Shown in pieces: positions 10,440-20,789 of a stretch of 64,000 nucleotides of DNA. Position numbers and translations under genes: made by a program. Below the pieces are notes generated by a model, which had not been told where the DNA came from, made no database searches, and was given only the letters and a program-made list of their open reading frames with translations. Each line of letters begins with the position of its first letter. Positions within the stretch are counted from its first letter, which is position 1. Source of the DNA: Fasciola hepatica. Its lineage: Eukaryota > Platyhelminthes > Trematoda > Plagiorchiida > Fasciolidae. The stretch lies in NCBI GenBank assembly GCA_948099385.1, contig CANUEZ040000168.1, positions 10,450,001 through 10,514,000 of the forward strand, in the 5' to 3' direction.

Positions 10440-11160
10440 CCAACGGCTGATCCCTAACGAGAGGCTGAGAAATCTAGCCCTAAAATGGAACCTGCCTCTC
10501 AAAGATTGCTTCAACTGCCCAAAGTCACTTCTTGGAAGTCCAAGCTCGCCTCCGTCCAAAGAAAGCATCTTAGGATGCGAAGACTATACCTCTGAAGCCA
10601 CAAAGTCCCCCACATCGTGAGACAAGTCTTCCTAAGATTATCCGGGGTCTAGGGGAAATTTAGCTTCGCATTGAGGAAGCTGAAGCTCTGAGGCTTCCCA
10701 GCAAAACTTTGGTACTCTCACTCCTACATAAATCTAGAAACTCAAAAGCAGAAGCTACAATCTGTTGCGTTGTGTTACCGAATAAAACTTCGGCCACCTC
10801 TCCATGCGATATCGCTGAAGCATTCGCCCCTTACTTCTATAATTTTATGGCTTCTGCCTCAGAAGAAGCTCCCCACATCTCATTTATACCGGCAGTTCCT
10901 CACTATCTACCCTGACGCTTAATGTAAACATTACTTACGGGCTCTTTTCATACCGAAAAGCATCTGCGCTCCCTGGACAGAGTAAGTTAACTCCAGCTGC
11001 AACCATTACCGGTGGATCGGACCTTCCGCTTCTGTTGCTAGACCTATTTACTCTGTCACTCACCCCCAGTTTGATACCGTCGAACTGGAAGCTTTCAGTC
11101 ATCTTTCCACGGACCGAAGAAGGATCTTTCCACGAACCAGCTAGTTGCAGTCCCATGAAT
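10440..11160 (+). pseudogene. CR1-like non-LTR retrotransposon fragment (EN-RT linker to early RT)
   Basis: Plus-strand reading shows SPCDIAEAFAPYFYNFMA at about 10,810, the pre-RT block of CR1-type LINEs (form: P..iAeaF..yF). After frame changes, FTLSLTPSLIPSNWKLSVIF at about 11,050 matches the RT block that relatives have as L..lFn.SL..g.iPs.Wk.a.v.P. Stops and shifts separate the pieces, and no catalytic YxDD follows. It is a short dead fragment. CR1/jockey group is likely; the exact clade is not certain. Confidence 0.6.
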
Positions 11161-14100
11161 CACACACAGAAGCCAGTGAAATCTGGCGAGGAATATAACG
11201 ATAGAAAAGTGACCAGGCGGTGCCATACTGGTTTTTTACTCCCCGTTGATAGGTTGTGCTGTCCAGTTTTTCTAAAGTGAAAAAAGATTCATCACTCATA
11301 AAAATATTTTGTACGCATTTTTATAGTTTATTTTTTACTTGTATTTTGGTAACTCTCCATGTATATATAGTATATATATACCCATCAAATGATACGCCTG
11401 TACGAATGTGCATATATACCTTGGATACTGAGTTAGTAGTCATGTAGTGTCGTTTTTCGTGAAGGTCATGTGAAATCAAGTAATGATTGCTATGTTTTGT
11501 TGGCCATTCATCTTCAGATTCAGGTACTAAGTAGATCCCCGGGAATGGTCTATGGAACGGGCAACAATCCAAAAGTTGCAAAGCAAGCCAAAAGGCGGTG
11601 AAAGGACGGTTTGTATTGAAACAATGTCAGACACGTTTTCATTTTAAAGTAATATTGGAAAAAATATCAGCTAAGGGAGCTAATGGTTCAAACTTTCGTA
11701 AGCAGAGCAGTAAAGTGTTTTTTTCAAATGGCTGAAACCAACTGTCCTTACTGCAAGAAGACAAACAACGCACAGCCCTGTTGCATCGAACAACATACAA
11801 ACTGCTCAGAGCTGAGTGCTAACCAGTTATGTTTGTTTATGGTAATTTTTGGTCAAAAATTCACACACCTAAACTGAATCATCTCCAGGTCGCTACATTT
11901 ATGCCTAAAGAGGCAAGGTGGAGGAGATACTGAAAGCACAAGAAGGTCCTCATTGAGGAAAAATGCCTCATTTGTGGAAAGGCCACAATATGAGAGCACA
12001 AGATTTCGTGGACCAAATTACGGTCAGTATAAATTCTAAGAAAACCTGAATGTTCTCAGTTACTTATTCAGTCTTGATGCGCAATGGATACGGTTACTCC
12101 TGGTGTTCATGCTGTTGAAGTAGAGCCACAAGAGGTGAGCCGCCAGCAGATTTGGGATCTTTGGATCTCTTAAGCCGCAGTCTACTCACTGCCAGCACAT
12201 CGAATTCGTTCGTATGCGAAAATAAGTATATTTAAATCATTTCATTTGTTCCAGTTGGTCGAGAAATACAGCGTGGAAGAACCTTGTGTACCGACACCAA
12301 ATTGGATGCTCTTCCACAGTCTTTTCCCTATGACTTTATAACCCCCACGCTAACGGCAAGGCAGCACCGTGACGTGCTGCTTTGAGCTAACACCTGTCTC
12401 GTGTTTCGCGTTACCTAAGCACAGTAACTGTTACGTCACAATTGTGAGATGCAGCTGTCGGTTTCCTTTATGAAGCGCATTGAAGAAAGCTCAGTTTGTT
12501 CATCAAGGAACCCGGAATGCCAGCGTAATAACTTTTTCAAAGAATTCATGAAGTCAGCAATGTTCCGAAATGAGGGTAGTATTGCTCCGAATGACGTTCC
12601 AATTCCCGCTTGTGCCATACATGTTCGTCCCGCTTTCTGTATACTTTTTACCCCACTGAGCAACAATATAAACTTATCATCTTCAACAACCTTCCTGCAG
12701 AAACTAAAAATTGTCCGATAATGTACATACGAGAAGTTTTAAAGTTTTGGGCATCAAATCGTCTGTCGTGGATAACGTACTAATGGACACTTGTGGTACC
12801 TTGTACATTACACAAGTGGTTACCGCGTATTGTTCGGTATGCTTGGCTTGTGGGCGTCCCGTAACCTATGGTAATAAAGACCAAACTCATACAACCCCAA
12901 AAGCTATTTTAGTGCACCTTCAGCAGCTCTGCAACCAGCTGTGAATTATTAGGGTTCAGTCAGACCGCATACAAATTCCCGACTGAAAGCTACGTTGTAC
13001 TAAACTTGAGGGGCAACTTATTGTGGCCGGTTTGATGTCAACTGGCTAAACTTACTGTCAGTCATCCTCTTCTACTTCTATTGCACTGCATTTCTGTACA
13101 TTAGCATTTCTTTGACATATTTACTTTTTGTTCTGTGTCTCTATCGAGTCGACATACACTCACTGAATCCATTCACAAAACCACATGCAAATGTTTACCG
13201 CATTCCAGTACCTCCTTGGACGCCATTGTATTAAATGCTCAACTGAATTTTCATTTTTAACCCTGACTTTTCCAGATTACGTATTTGTCTTCGATTGTGA
13301 CAATAGACGGCGCCCACTGGGCACAGAGTGGCATTGTTTAGCTGCTGGTTTTGAAGTGTGCAACGAATAGCAGTTCACAAACACGGACTTATTTTGGCCT
13401 TCAAAGCTAGGTCAGTGAAATTCAGTTCCCCTGGATAAACTCCAGATGCTGTTCGTTCCATCCAAAAAATCACAGAAGAACCGGTGTCTGTCGTTGAAAG
13501 ACATAGCGCGTTTGTTCATTATCGCTAGAATTCAAGGCAATGCCAGATGATAACGCAGGTACATTCATTACCGTTCCCTCCAAAATAAATACTAAGCTGC
13601 TATTTTTGAATTGTTCCATTCATTTGATGTAATCAGCACCTCTTGAGTCATACTGAAGTCAAGTAACGGTTTACCATAGATCTCGACTCCACATGTTATT
13701 CAGAATTAGTCCGCGGTTTACTTCACATTTTCTTATTTCACTGATTACAGTGGTTTTCATACGTACGATATCAGACACTACTCCTCCATGGTGAAAATAA
13801 TTTTCGGTCAAACTATCTTTGAAACCAGCACGCAAAAATACTTTGTTGTCCAACGTATCCTCAAGTGCGACCAACTCACCTTTGTACATCTTTGTATTTC
13901 AGACCTGATGACCAAGTAACACGAGAACGACGAGTGCCTTCTGCAAACTCTGAGCGAAGCATTCCTCGAAATCGAAGTTTGTGCAAATTTTCAGTACATC
14001 ATTTTTGTAAAAAACTACCTGATTTTTACGAACAAAGTTCTTTATTAGTGGTAATTGAGTGACTTCGATCGAAACGATGGACGATAGGCAAACAGACTGA

Positions 14101-14257
14101 GAAACGGACGATAAACATGGATAAAGAAAAGAAGGAGTAGCCATGTCCAAGGAGTTATTTGCGAGTAGGAAGTAGCGAAACGTGCTCCCAGTTCGGAGCG
14201 CGTTGAGTGTGCTGCTTGTGAGTGAACAAAACATTTCAGCACCAGACAAGGTGATAT
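11161..14257. other. No recognisable gene
   Basis: About 3 kb between a LINE fragment and the Gypsy element. Short open frames exist on both strands (for example minus 12,436-12,666 and minus 13,671-13,889), but none has a motif I can name. A short TA-rich tract lies near 11,360-11,385. Confidence 0.4.
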
Positions 14258-14699
14258 TGTAACAGGGAAGGCCGGGGCGAGGGAACGGCGTGAACATCAA
14301 GGTGAACGAACGAACCAAACGAGAGCCACAGACAAAAGAACAGGCGGCGAATAAGTCGGAGGCGTCCCGAAGCAGGCAAAAGGAGGCATACGGACAACCG
14401 GAGAAGGAGAAGCGGGATCTATGGCAACAAGAAAGACAGCCCAGGTGAAGGGCTACCGATCGAGCCGTCAACTAAGGCAGTCGGACCAACCGAAGGGAAA
14501 CGACGGTCAAGAGAAGCAAGCCATCGGCCACAAGCAACTGGACAGAACGCAGCCGAAGCGCTCAAGCAGCGGCAATGGCAATCTTGGTGCCGCGCAGTAT
14601 GGAAAAAGGCCTATATAAACGACTGTATGTGTTCCATGACTTGACTTGTTTGGCCGGTGAAATACAAGTATCCTGTCCTGCGTTGTCGTCCTTGTTATA
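14258..14699 (+). repeat. 5' LTR of the Gypsy element
   Basis: Begins TGTAACAGGG and matches 18,481-18,922 with an exact offset of 4,223 bp. The three mismatches are at 14,261, 14,270 and 14,272 or adjacent. A TATA-like box (TATATAAA) lies at 14,612-14,619, which would place the transcription start in the last 60 bases. The LTR ends ...TTATA rather than a clear CA. Confidence 0.92.
14612..14619 (+). promoter_or_regulatory. TATA-like box in the Gypsy 5' LTR
   Basis: TATATAAA in both LTR copies (also 18,835-18,842), about 80 bases before the LTR end. It is the only strong TATA motif in the LTR and is a reasonable core promoter. Confidence 0.5.
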
Positions 14700-14700
14700 T

Positions 14701-14718
14701 TGGTGCCGTGGCCACGCT
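14701..14718 (+). other. Primer binding site of the Gypsy element
   Basis: TGGTGCCGTGGCCACGCT begins one base after the LTR. The TGG complements the CCA end of a tRNA, and the position is that of a Gypsy primer site. I did not identify the tRNA. Confidence 0.65.
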
Positions 14719-14724
14719 CACACG

Positions 14725-15497
14725 ATGAAGTTTCCCTGGCCTGTTCCGTTCGCGGATGGGGATGATGAGGTATGGATCACAAATTTTGAAAGGATAGCGG
14801 CATGCAACGGAGTAAAAGGTGACACACCTTTGTTGGCGGCGCTTGGGGCTTTGCTGGCTGGGTTTGCCAAGGTGGCGTATAATCTGAAGGTGGGGGGAAA
14901 AAACAAGCCTCACTTATCGGGAGGTCCGTGCGGGGCTGGTGACGGAGTTTACACAGGAAGGTTATCGCCAAAAAACGATAGACCGATCCAACGCGGCTCT
15001 TTATGACAGCACCCAAGACCCAGTTGTTCAATATCAGTACCTGTTGCGCCAACTGTCGATCAGGCTGCCCCAAGGCAGGATGCGTAACAAGGGCAGGCCT
15101 TGTTCGCGATCGTTTCTTTTAAAGCATGGCCCCGGATGTCCAAGGGCAGGTTGAGAATGCGATTGCGTGTGGATTGAATGATGCAGAACGCCTGTCCATG
15201 ATTGTTCGTGCAGCCCAAGGAGAAATGACAGTTTCCCGATCAGAGCAATTGTATTTGGAGTTCACGTTGCAGAATATGAGCGAGGAAATTGCACAATTAA
15301 AACTGGAACTCAACCGACAAACACAACGCAAGAATGAAGTATTGACGCATGGAGCACGAAGGAGGTGTTTTGCATGTGGCAAGGTAGGACATTTTGCCCT
15401 ATATTGTCCAGAAAATCGCTTCTCGTCTTGCTTTTGTTTATCCGCATTCAAGTCGAAGGGAGTGCTTATGGTTGAGATCATATTTGGGGGCGAATGA
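14725..15497 (+). pseudogene. Gypsy gag with CCHC zinc knuckle, frameshifted
   Basis: ATG at 14,725 starts MKFPWPVPFADGDDEVWITN, a Gag N-terminus of the short Gypsy type, followed by PLLAALGALLAGFAK. The frame shifts near 14,930 into EFTQEGYRQKTIDRSNAALY and near 15,130 into a third part. That part has a charged helix (MSEEIAQLKLELNRQ) and a perfect CX2CX4HX4C knuckle, CFACGKVGHFALYC, at about 15,370. It ends at TGA 15,495-15,497. The ATG of the next reading (15,494) overlaps this stop as ATGA, in the -1 frame. Gag would coat element RNA. The start was chosen because it follows the primer site closely and opens the conserved region. Confidence 0.8.
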
Positions 15498-15807
15498 AAA
15501 TTGCAGTTGTAGATACGGGGGCTGGGGTATCTGCGACATCTCGCGTTGAGGGAATTGGGTGAGGCTATGCGAAGTACGAGTGCGTGCAGTCGGAGGGGAG
15601 GCTCTGAAAGTGGCGGGAAAGCAAAAGCTAGCGGTTCAGCTCGGCGATAATCGTGTGACGCATGAGATGTTAATGGTTGACGGGATCGCCGAGACAGTTT
15701 TTGGGGTTGATTTGTTGGAACTTATAGGAGCCAAAATCGATTTTGAAGCTCATCGATTGCTAGTCGGGGGAAGGATATCGAGCTGCAATCCCGCTGGGAC
15801 CGGCTGA
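15494..15807 (+). pseudogene. Gypsy aspartic protease, frameshifted
   Basis: The first part reads MKIAVVDTGAGVSATSRVEG with the DTGA active site and ends at a stop. A second frame from about 15,559 continues with the rest of a retropepsin: KQKLAVQLGDNRVTHEMLMV and VFGVDLLELIGAKIDF, which corresponds to the ILGxDFL block. A frameshift near 15,540 separates them. It lies between gag and RT as expected. Confidence 0.8.
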
Positions 15808-15859
15808 ACCGCATTGGTGGTGTAAAAACTTCTGTCCTAGGTTGTCCAGTCCCGTGTGT

Positions 15860-17398
15860 GAGACAGTGCCTCGAGAAGTATGCGGAGTTATTTTCGACAC
15901 CAGATCACGAGTACGGCTTTTGCGATTGACAGGAACACAGGATCAACTTGGTGCCGGGTGCAGTATGCAAACCATTGTATCAAAGGCTGCCGCGGAAAGT
16001 CGTACCGGAAGTTGAGAAGCAAGTTCGGGACATGCTGTTGAAGGGAATAATTCAGGAAAGCACTAGCCCGTATTCCTCGCCAGTGTTGTTAACGCAGAAA
16101 TCGGATGGGACGTATAGATTTTGTGTTGACTTCCGGGAGCTCAACTGTGTCACAGTTAAGGACGCGTTCCCAATGCCACTAACCTAGGAGGTATTTGAGC
16201 AGCTTCATGACGCGGAGGTACTATCGGTAATCGACCTGAGGCCGGACTATTGGCAGCTGCCGGTGCTTGTGAGCGACAGAGAGAAAATAGCGTTCTGTGT
16301 CAATGGGAACAGTATGAGTTCCTACGGATGCCTTTTGGGCTGTGTAACGCACCGGCTACTTTCAGGCGTTTGCTGATGCAGGTAATGGAATACCTGGATG
16401 GTGTTGTGGTGTACGGGGATGATACTGTGGCATTTTCAAGGATGATTGACGGGCATGTGCCCAGATTAAGCGCAGTCCTAGAGAGAATCATAGCGGCGAG
16501 TTTGAAATTGAGTGCAAAGAAGTGCCAGATAGCGCGTGACAAAACCATTTGTTTGGGACATATTGCTAGAGGAGGAAAACTGCAACCCTTACCCGAGAGA
16601 GCGGAGACGATAAGGAGCTTCCCCTCGCCAAAATCAAAGCGCCAACTGAGTTCCTTCCTTGGTCTGGTCGGCTATGACGTCACGTTTGTGCCAAATTTTG
16701 CCCAGAAAGCCGGTGTCCTGTTTCAACTACTGAGGAAGGATACGAAGTTCGAGTGGACGTCAGATACAGAGGCGGCGTTTAGGAAACTCAAGGAAAGTGC
16801 AACAAACCCTCAAAGCTGTCTGACGATACCAAAGCCGCATGAGAAACTCACTGTAGCTGTGGATGCCAGTGACGTCGGAACTGGAGCAGCGTTGTCTCAA
16901 CCATCTGGGGTGATCGAGTACGCCAGCCAACTGCTCACAAGTGCCGAGAGGAAATACTCCATAACGGAAGAGGGATGTTCAGCAATCGTGTGGGCACTGG
17001 AAAAGTGGAGAACATATCCGATTGCTACTAACTTCTGCATCAAAACGGATCACAAGCCATTGACGTGGTCGATGACAACAAGAGATCCAAGAGGGAGGTT
17101 GGCACGGTGGGCATACCGCCTGCAAGAATTCATCTTTACAGTCGAGCATGTTAACGGACGAGAAAACGAAATACCTGATGCATCATCCCGCCCGATCCCA
17201 GACGACCAACTGCTGGCTGAGGCGATCCCAGTGAACCGACTAATTTCAAGTGATGATGTTTTCAGCCACCAAAGAAATGACAGTCTGGTGCGGACGGTTT
17301 GTTCACATCTCCAAGCCAAAACGAGACCAGATGGGAGCTCACCTGCGCTGCAAGACCTAGTGAGAGTTTGGGAGCGATTGCATGCGGAAGATGGCTAG
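15860..17398 (+). pseudogene. Gypsy reverse transcriptase and RNase H, interrupted
   Basis: RT begins near 15,870 (YAELFSTPDHEYGFCD) and is cut by TGA at about 15,928. It continues with GIIQESTSPYSSPVLL and RFCVDFRELNCVTVKDAFPM to a TAG at 16,187, then SVIDLRPDYWQLPV (motif A Asp present). A frame change leads to the open part from 16,250 with RMPFGLCNAPATFRRLL and the catalytic YGDDTVAFS at 16,412. RNase H follows in the same frame: LTVAVDASDVGTGAALSQ, ERKYSITEEGCSAIVWALEK, TDHKPLTW, LARWAYRLQEFIFTVEHVNG, IPDASSRP. Catalytic residues appear intact while the frame is broken at least three times before 16,250. The end at 17,398 is a stop before integrase. Confidence 0.92.
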
Positions 17399-18577
17399 CT
17401 GTTCGTTGAAGTTGATGTGGGACAGGGTCTGCGACCCAGACGGTTGCCTTTTGTTCACGAGGCCGTATATGAGCAGGCAATACAGCTAGTGCACTACAGT
17501 GCTCACATGGAACAGCAACGAATCTTCGAATTATTGCTGCGCAGAGTCTTCTGGCCTACGACGCGCACGACTTTGACGACTACATACGAACTTGCCCTGG
17601 TTGTCAACGGAACTGAGAGCACGCAACAGCAACACCGTCAATGCAGACCATAGAAGCACAGCGAGTCTTTCGGGGCTGGGGTTTGGACATTTTTGGTCCT
17701 TTACCTATGAGTGTTACTGGAAACTGGTGCATCATGACAATGGTTGACCACGTGTCTCGCTGGGTGGAAGCAATCCCGATGCCGCGTGTTTGTTGATAAC
17801 GTGGTGGCGCGATTCGGTATACCAGAAACGGTCATCACTGACCAGGGTCCCTGCTTCGAATCGAAGAAATTTCGAGACATATTGGAACAGTGGATGATCC
17901 GGCGAATAAGGACGTCACCTTACCACACGCAGGCAAACGGAATGACGGAAAGATTCAAAGGAACGCTGAAGGAGTGATCAAATAACCAAAGGAGTGATTG
18001 GCAAGAAGGACTATCAGAGATATTGATCAATTACCGCAAAACAAACCATTCAACAACGGAGACGACACCGTTTGAACTGGTTTTTGGGCAGGAACCTAGA
18101 ACGCGACTGGATGTGTGGCTCAACATGAAGAATAATAAACCTCTGACAACCCGCGAGCGGAGGCATCTAGAGAAAGTGGTCGTACAACAGACAAGAATTG
18201 CTGAGAGTCGTAACAAGGCAAGGCACGATAGACGGGACCAAACACAGGAATGGGATCCGTTCATGTCCAGACAGCTGGTAAAAATGAGGAATCGTCACAG
18301 ACCCGGAGTGGCCGGCCCGGGGGCCAGCAAGTTCCACAAAAGGTGGAGTGGACCCTACACCGTACTAGAGAGGAAGAATTCCAGTTTCAAAATCGATCAA
18401 GGACCACAAGGCAAATGGGTCAAGGGATGCGACTTGGCACCCTGGCGCGTCCGGACCGAACGTCTTAAAGGAAGGGCGAGTGTGACAGGGAATGCTGGGG
18501 CGAGGGAACGGCGTGAACATCAAGGTGAACGAACGAACCAAACGAGAGCCACAGACAAAAGAACAGGCGGCGAATAA
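17399..18577 (+). pseudogene. Gypsy integrase with C-terminal GPY-type domain, interrupted
   Basis: The zinc region has LVHYSAHMEQQRIFELLLRR and VFWPTTR, then a frameshift to a CxxC-containing part. Core: GLDIFGPLPMS with the first Asp at about 17,686; frame changes near 17,795; ETVITDQGPCFESKKF with the second Asp at 17,840-17,842; and NGMTERFKGTLKE with Glu at 17,948-17,950. The last two are 35 residues apart, matching D,D-35-E. A TGA follows at about 17,975. The C-terminal part (18,023-18,577) has INYRKTNHSTTETTPFELVF and FHKRWSGPYTVLERKNSSFK, the GPY/F type module. The catalytic triad is present, but the reading frame is broken several times. The final frame runs into the 3' LTR. Confidence 0.9.
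18467..18480 (+). other. Polypurine tract of the Gypsy element
   Basis: AAAGGAAGGGCGAG, nearly all purine, directly abuts the 3' LTR start at 18,481. This is the expected plus-strand primer site. Confidence 0.7.
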
Positions 18578-18922
18578 GTCGGAGGCGTCCCGAAGCAGGC
18601 AAAAGGAGGCATACGGACAACCGGAGAAGGAGAAGCGGGATCTATGGCAACAAGAAAGACAGCCCAGGTGAAGGGCTACCGATCGAGCCGTCAACTAAGG
18701 CAGTCGGACCAACCGAAGGGAAACGACGGTCAAGAGAAGCAAGCCATCGGCCACAAGCAACTGGACAGAACGCAGCCGAAGCGCTCAAGCAGCGGCAATG
18801 GCAATCTTGGTGCCGCGCAGTATGGAAAAAGGCCTATATAAACGACTGTATGTGTTCCATGACTTGACTTGTTTGGCCGGTGAAATACAAGTATCCTGTC
18901 CTGCGTTGTCGTCCTTGTTATA
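18481..18922 (+). repeat. 3' LTR of the Gypsy element
   Basis: Begins TGTGACAGGG and is identical to the 5' LTR except for three positions in the first 17 bases. The right flank starts within ATAATACGATC. Confidence 0.92.
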
Positions 18923-19227
18923 ATACGATCAGTGAGTAGATGAGGGTGTCCATACTGGTCTGTATGTATACACAGGTTCCTCTGAATATAACACTGAACT
19001 TTCACGTGACCCAAAGAACCTTATACAAAGAGCCATGTTCAGAACCATGTTAGAAACTAGTCATAGAGTACAATCTAACAGAAGGATAGCACTAACAAAT
19101 ACCAAAACATACCAGAAATGACCGCGAGAATATTCCTGTGACAGAATACCATAGCAGCTCATAAACCAAACAAATCCCGAAAAAAGTCATATGAAGACCG
19201 AAAGGGTAACTAAAACTTTAAGAAAGA

Positions 19228-19545
19228 ATTAATGCTATATACAAGGAGAAATGCAAGAACAGTGGGAATTCCCACTTCGGTCGAACCGGGAGAAAGGTTG
19301 CCGAGGGAATGAATGAACATGAACTAGCTACAAGAAGACATGGTCTATTCTCCCTAATATCCGTTCACAAGGATCAAAAAGGACACAATTTCAAATTGGA
19401 TGAAGTTTGTTTTCTGGACGAAGAAAAGATGAGACGCTCAAGAGAGGTCTTCGAAACATGGCACTTTTCAATAAGCTCACTCAGTGAACACACTCAATCG
19501 GATAGAATTCCATATCTTCTGATAAGCACGAAATTCAACTGACAT
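19228..19545 (+). pseudogene. Penelope-like element, GIY-YIG endonuclease end
   Basis: One plus frame gives AIYKEKCKNSGNSHFGRTGR and then NEHELATRRHGLFSLISVHK, GHNFKLDEVCFLDEEK and REVFETWHFSISSL. This matches the GIY-YIG nuclease of Penelope-like elements: a Y.i.C..C segment, a yiGqTgR-like helix (here HFGRTGR), a catalytic Glu in the NEHELA position, and an H...GH zinc-like pair. YIG itself is changed to HFG and the second Cys to Ser, so the domain is probably inactive. The RT part that should lie upstream is not readable in the 305 bases between the Gypsy LTR and this point. The Gypsy element may have landed in this older element, but no upstream half was seen before 14,258. Confidence 0.7.
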
Positions 19546-19965
19546 TAGGAGTGGAAAACTGCCCAACTTAATTGGATCCTAATACCTCCGACAAATAATT
19601 ATGAGACCCAATTCTTCGCATGCACACAATCAACTATGATTTCTCAGTGGACCGAGCCCATGATAATATGAAAATAGATAAATAAAAACAACAAAAAACA
19701 AAGAAACTGCGAGAATTTCGTAATGTCTGATTTCCAAGTGCAACCAATACTGCAGAATGTCGAAGGTCATGTAGCTAAGTTTAGGAGTTCGTTGCATGGG
19801 GTCGTTTTCAAATGGTTGATGACCTTCTAAGGTCAGGGTCACCCGAGTGTTCAAGGTCATATCCAGATCAAGCACCATATACATACAGAGGAGTACGGCC
19901 GCCCTCAAATGCGCACTGACGAAATCACCTCAGCTGGTGACGAAACGTGTACGATCTAGACGTCA
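19546..19965 (+). other. Probable 3' non-coding part of the Penelope-like element
   Basis: It follows the GIY-YIG remnant and ends with CAGCTGGTGACGAAACGTG (about 19,932-19,950). This resembles the GTGACGAAACGTC-type motifs that I recall near such elements. The link is from memory and position only. It is not a full hammerhead, because no stem II sequence separates CTGGTGA from GAAAC. Confidence 0.3.
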
Positions 19966-20519
19966 AGCTCAGCGATAACCAGCTGATACAATCCATCGAC
20001 ATGAGTTATAAACAGCACCAATATTCAAAATCATTGGAGGGACTGTTTAATTTTCTTGAACTGTACTTACCGAAGTTCCATCTGTTTGTCATATTGTATT
20101 GTTCCATCTTAATCCTTAACACAAATAGGATCCACCAAATTGCCTCAAGAGTTGGTCGCTGAACAATAACCTTGCTATGACTGTATTCCATGATCTTATA
20201 CTCATTTTCTAAACTTTTGCTGTAATGAAACTTCAGTTGTTCATTCATTGTTCGATTTCGGAACGTGAGAGCCCAGAAGAAACACTATTGAGGTTCGGTT
20301 ATTGTGAAACTGCTTGTTCTGTTATGCACAGTACTGGGGCTATTTGAAAAAGAAATTGGTTCAAATAGGGTCGAAACTGATCTCTGCACGTCGCTCAGAT
20401 GTTCATTTGGCGGTTTTGCATACTCTGATATTAAATTGATCCCCACAGCGTCATACAGCACTTACCATCCTAAAAATTCCCTGCATTTCTCATTCCAAGC
20501 CCTCACTTATGGGTCAGTC

Positions 20520-20785
20520 CACTACGAGGCGTATCAATCTCACTTCCCACGAAAAACCCCTTGAGGCCCGAATTTCCTCGTCCATGAACAAGACCACTAT
20601 TTGCCCAATCTGTCCATTAGCAAGGAACATTATTTCCCAAAGTCTGTTTTTCTCATCATGCCATAACTTCGTTTCCACCTCCACATTCCTCCCAGCTGCT
20701 ATTTTTCTGTATTCTATCTCTAACGGTAATGCAGTTATTCCCTGTCCACAAATCCGAAACAGAACTTTTGGCGAACTGCTGGTTT
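20520..20785 (-). other. Coding-like segment, unidentified
   Basis: A minus frame open for about 85 codons, ending in TGA near 20,519, reads ALPLEIEYRKIAAGRNVEVE, TKLWHDEKNRLWEIMFLANG and QIGQIVVLFMDEE. The composition is protein-like, with alternating hydrophobic residues. It faintly recalls hot-dog fold thioesterases, but I cannot confirm this. There is no start codon upstream; AG acceptors occur at about 20,780. It may be an exon or part of a dead retrogene. Confidence 0.25.
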
Positions 20786-20789
20786 ATTT

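Larger units (their letters stand above)
14258..18922 (+). mobile_element. Gypsy/Ty3 LTR retrotransposon, nearly full length with broken gag-pol
   Basis: A 4,665-bp element with 442-bp LTRs, a primer binding site one base after the 5' LTR, gag, protease, RT, RNase H, integrase with a C-terminal GPY-type domain, and a polypurine tract directly before the 3' LTR. LTRs differ at only three positions, all within the first 17 bases, so insertion looks recent. Yet gag-pol carries several frameshifts and stops (near 14,990, 15,130, 15,540, 15,928, 16,187, 17,396, 17,600 and 17,795). Either it spread as a defective copy or some shifts are sequence errors. No clear target-site duplication: the left flank ends GATAT and the right flank begins near ATAATAC. 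Confidence 0.93.

Noticed and set aside
13899..14471. 190-codon minus frame across the left Gypsy boundary
   Set aside because: Half of it is antisense LTR sequence and the same residues recur at 18,365-18,694; no motif.
14421..14618. 65-codon plus frame, repeated exactly at 18,644-18,841
   Set aside because: It lies wholly inside the Gypsy LTRs and overlaps the TATA region; repetition reflects LTR identity, not a gene.
19932..19950. Hammerhead ribozyme in the Penelope-like tail
   Set aside because: CTGGTGA is followed after one base by GAAAC, so stem II is absent and the core has G for A.
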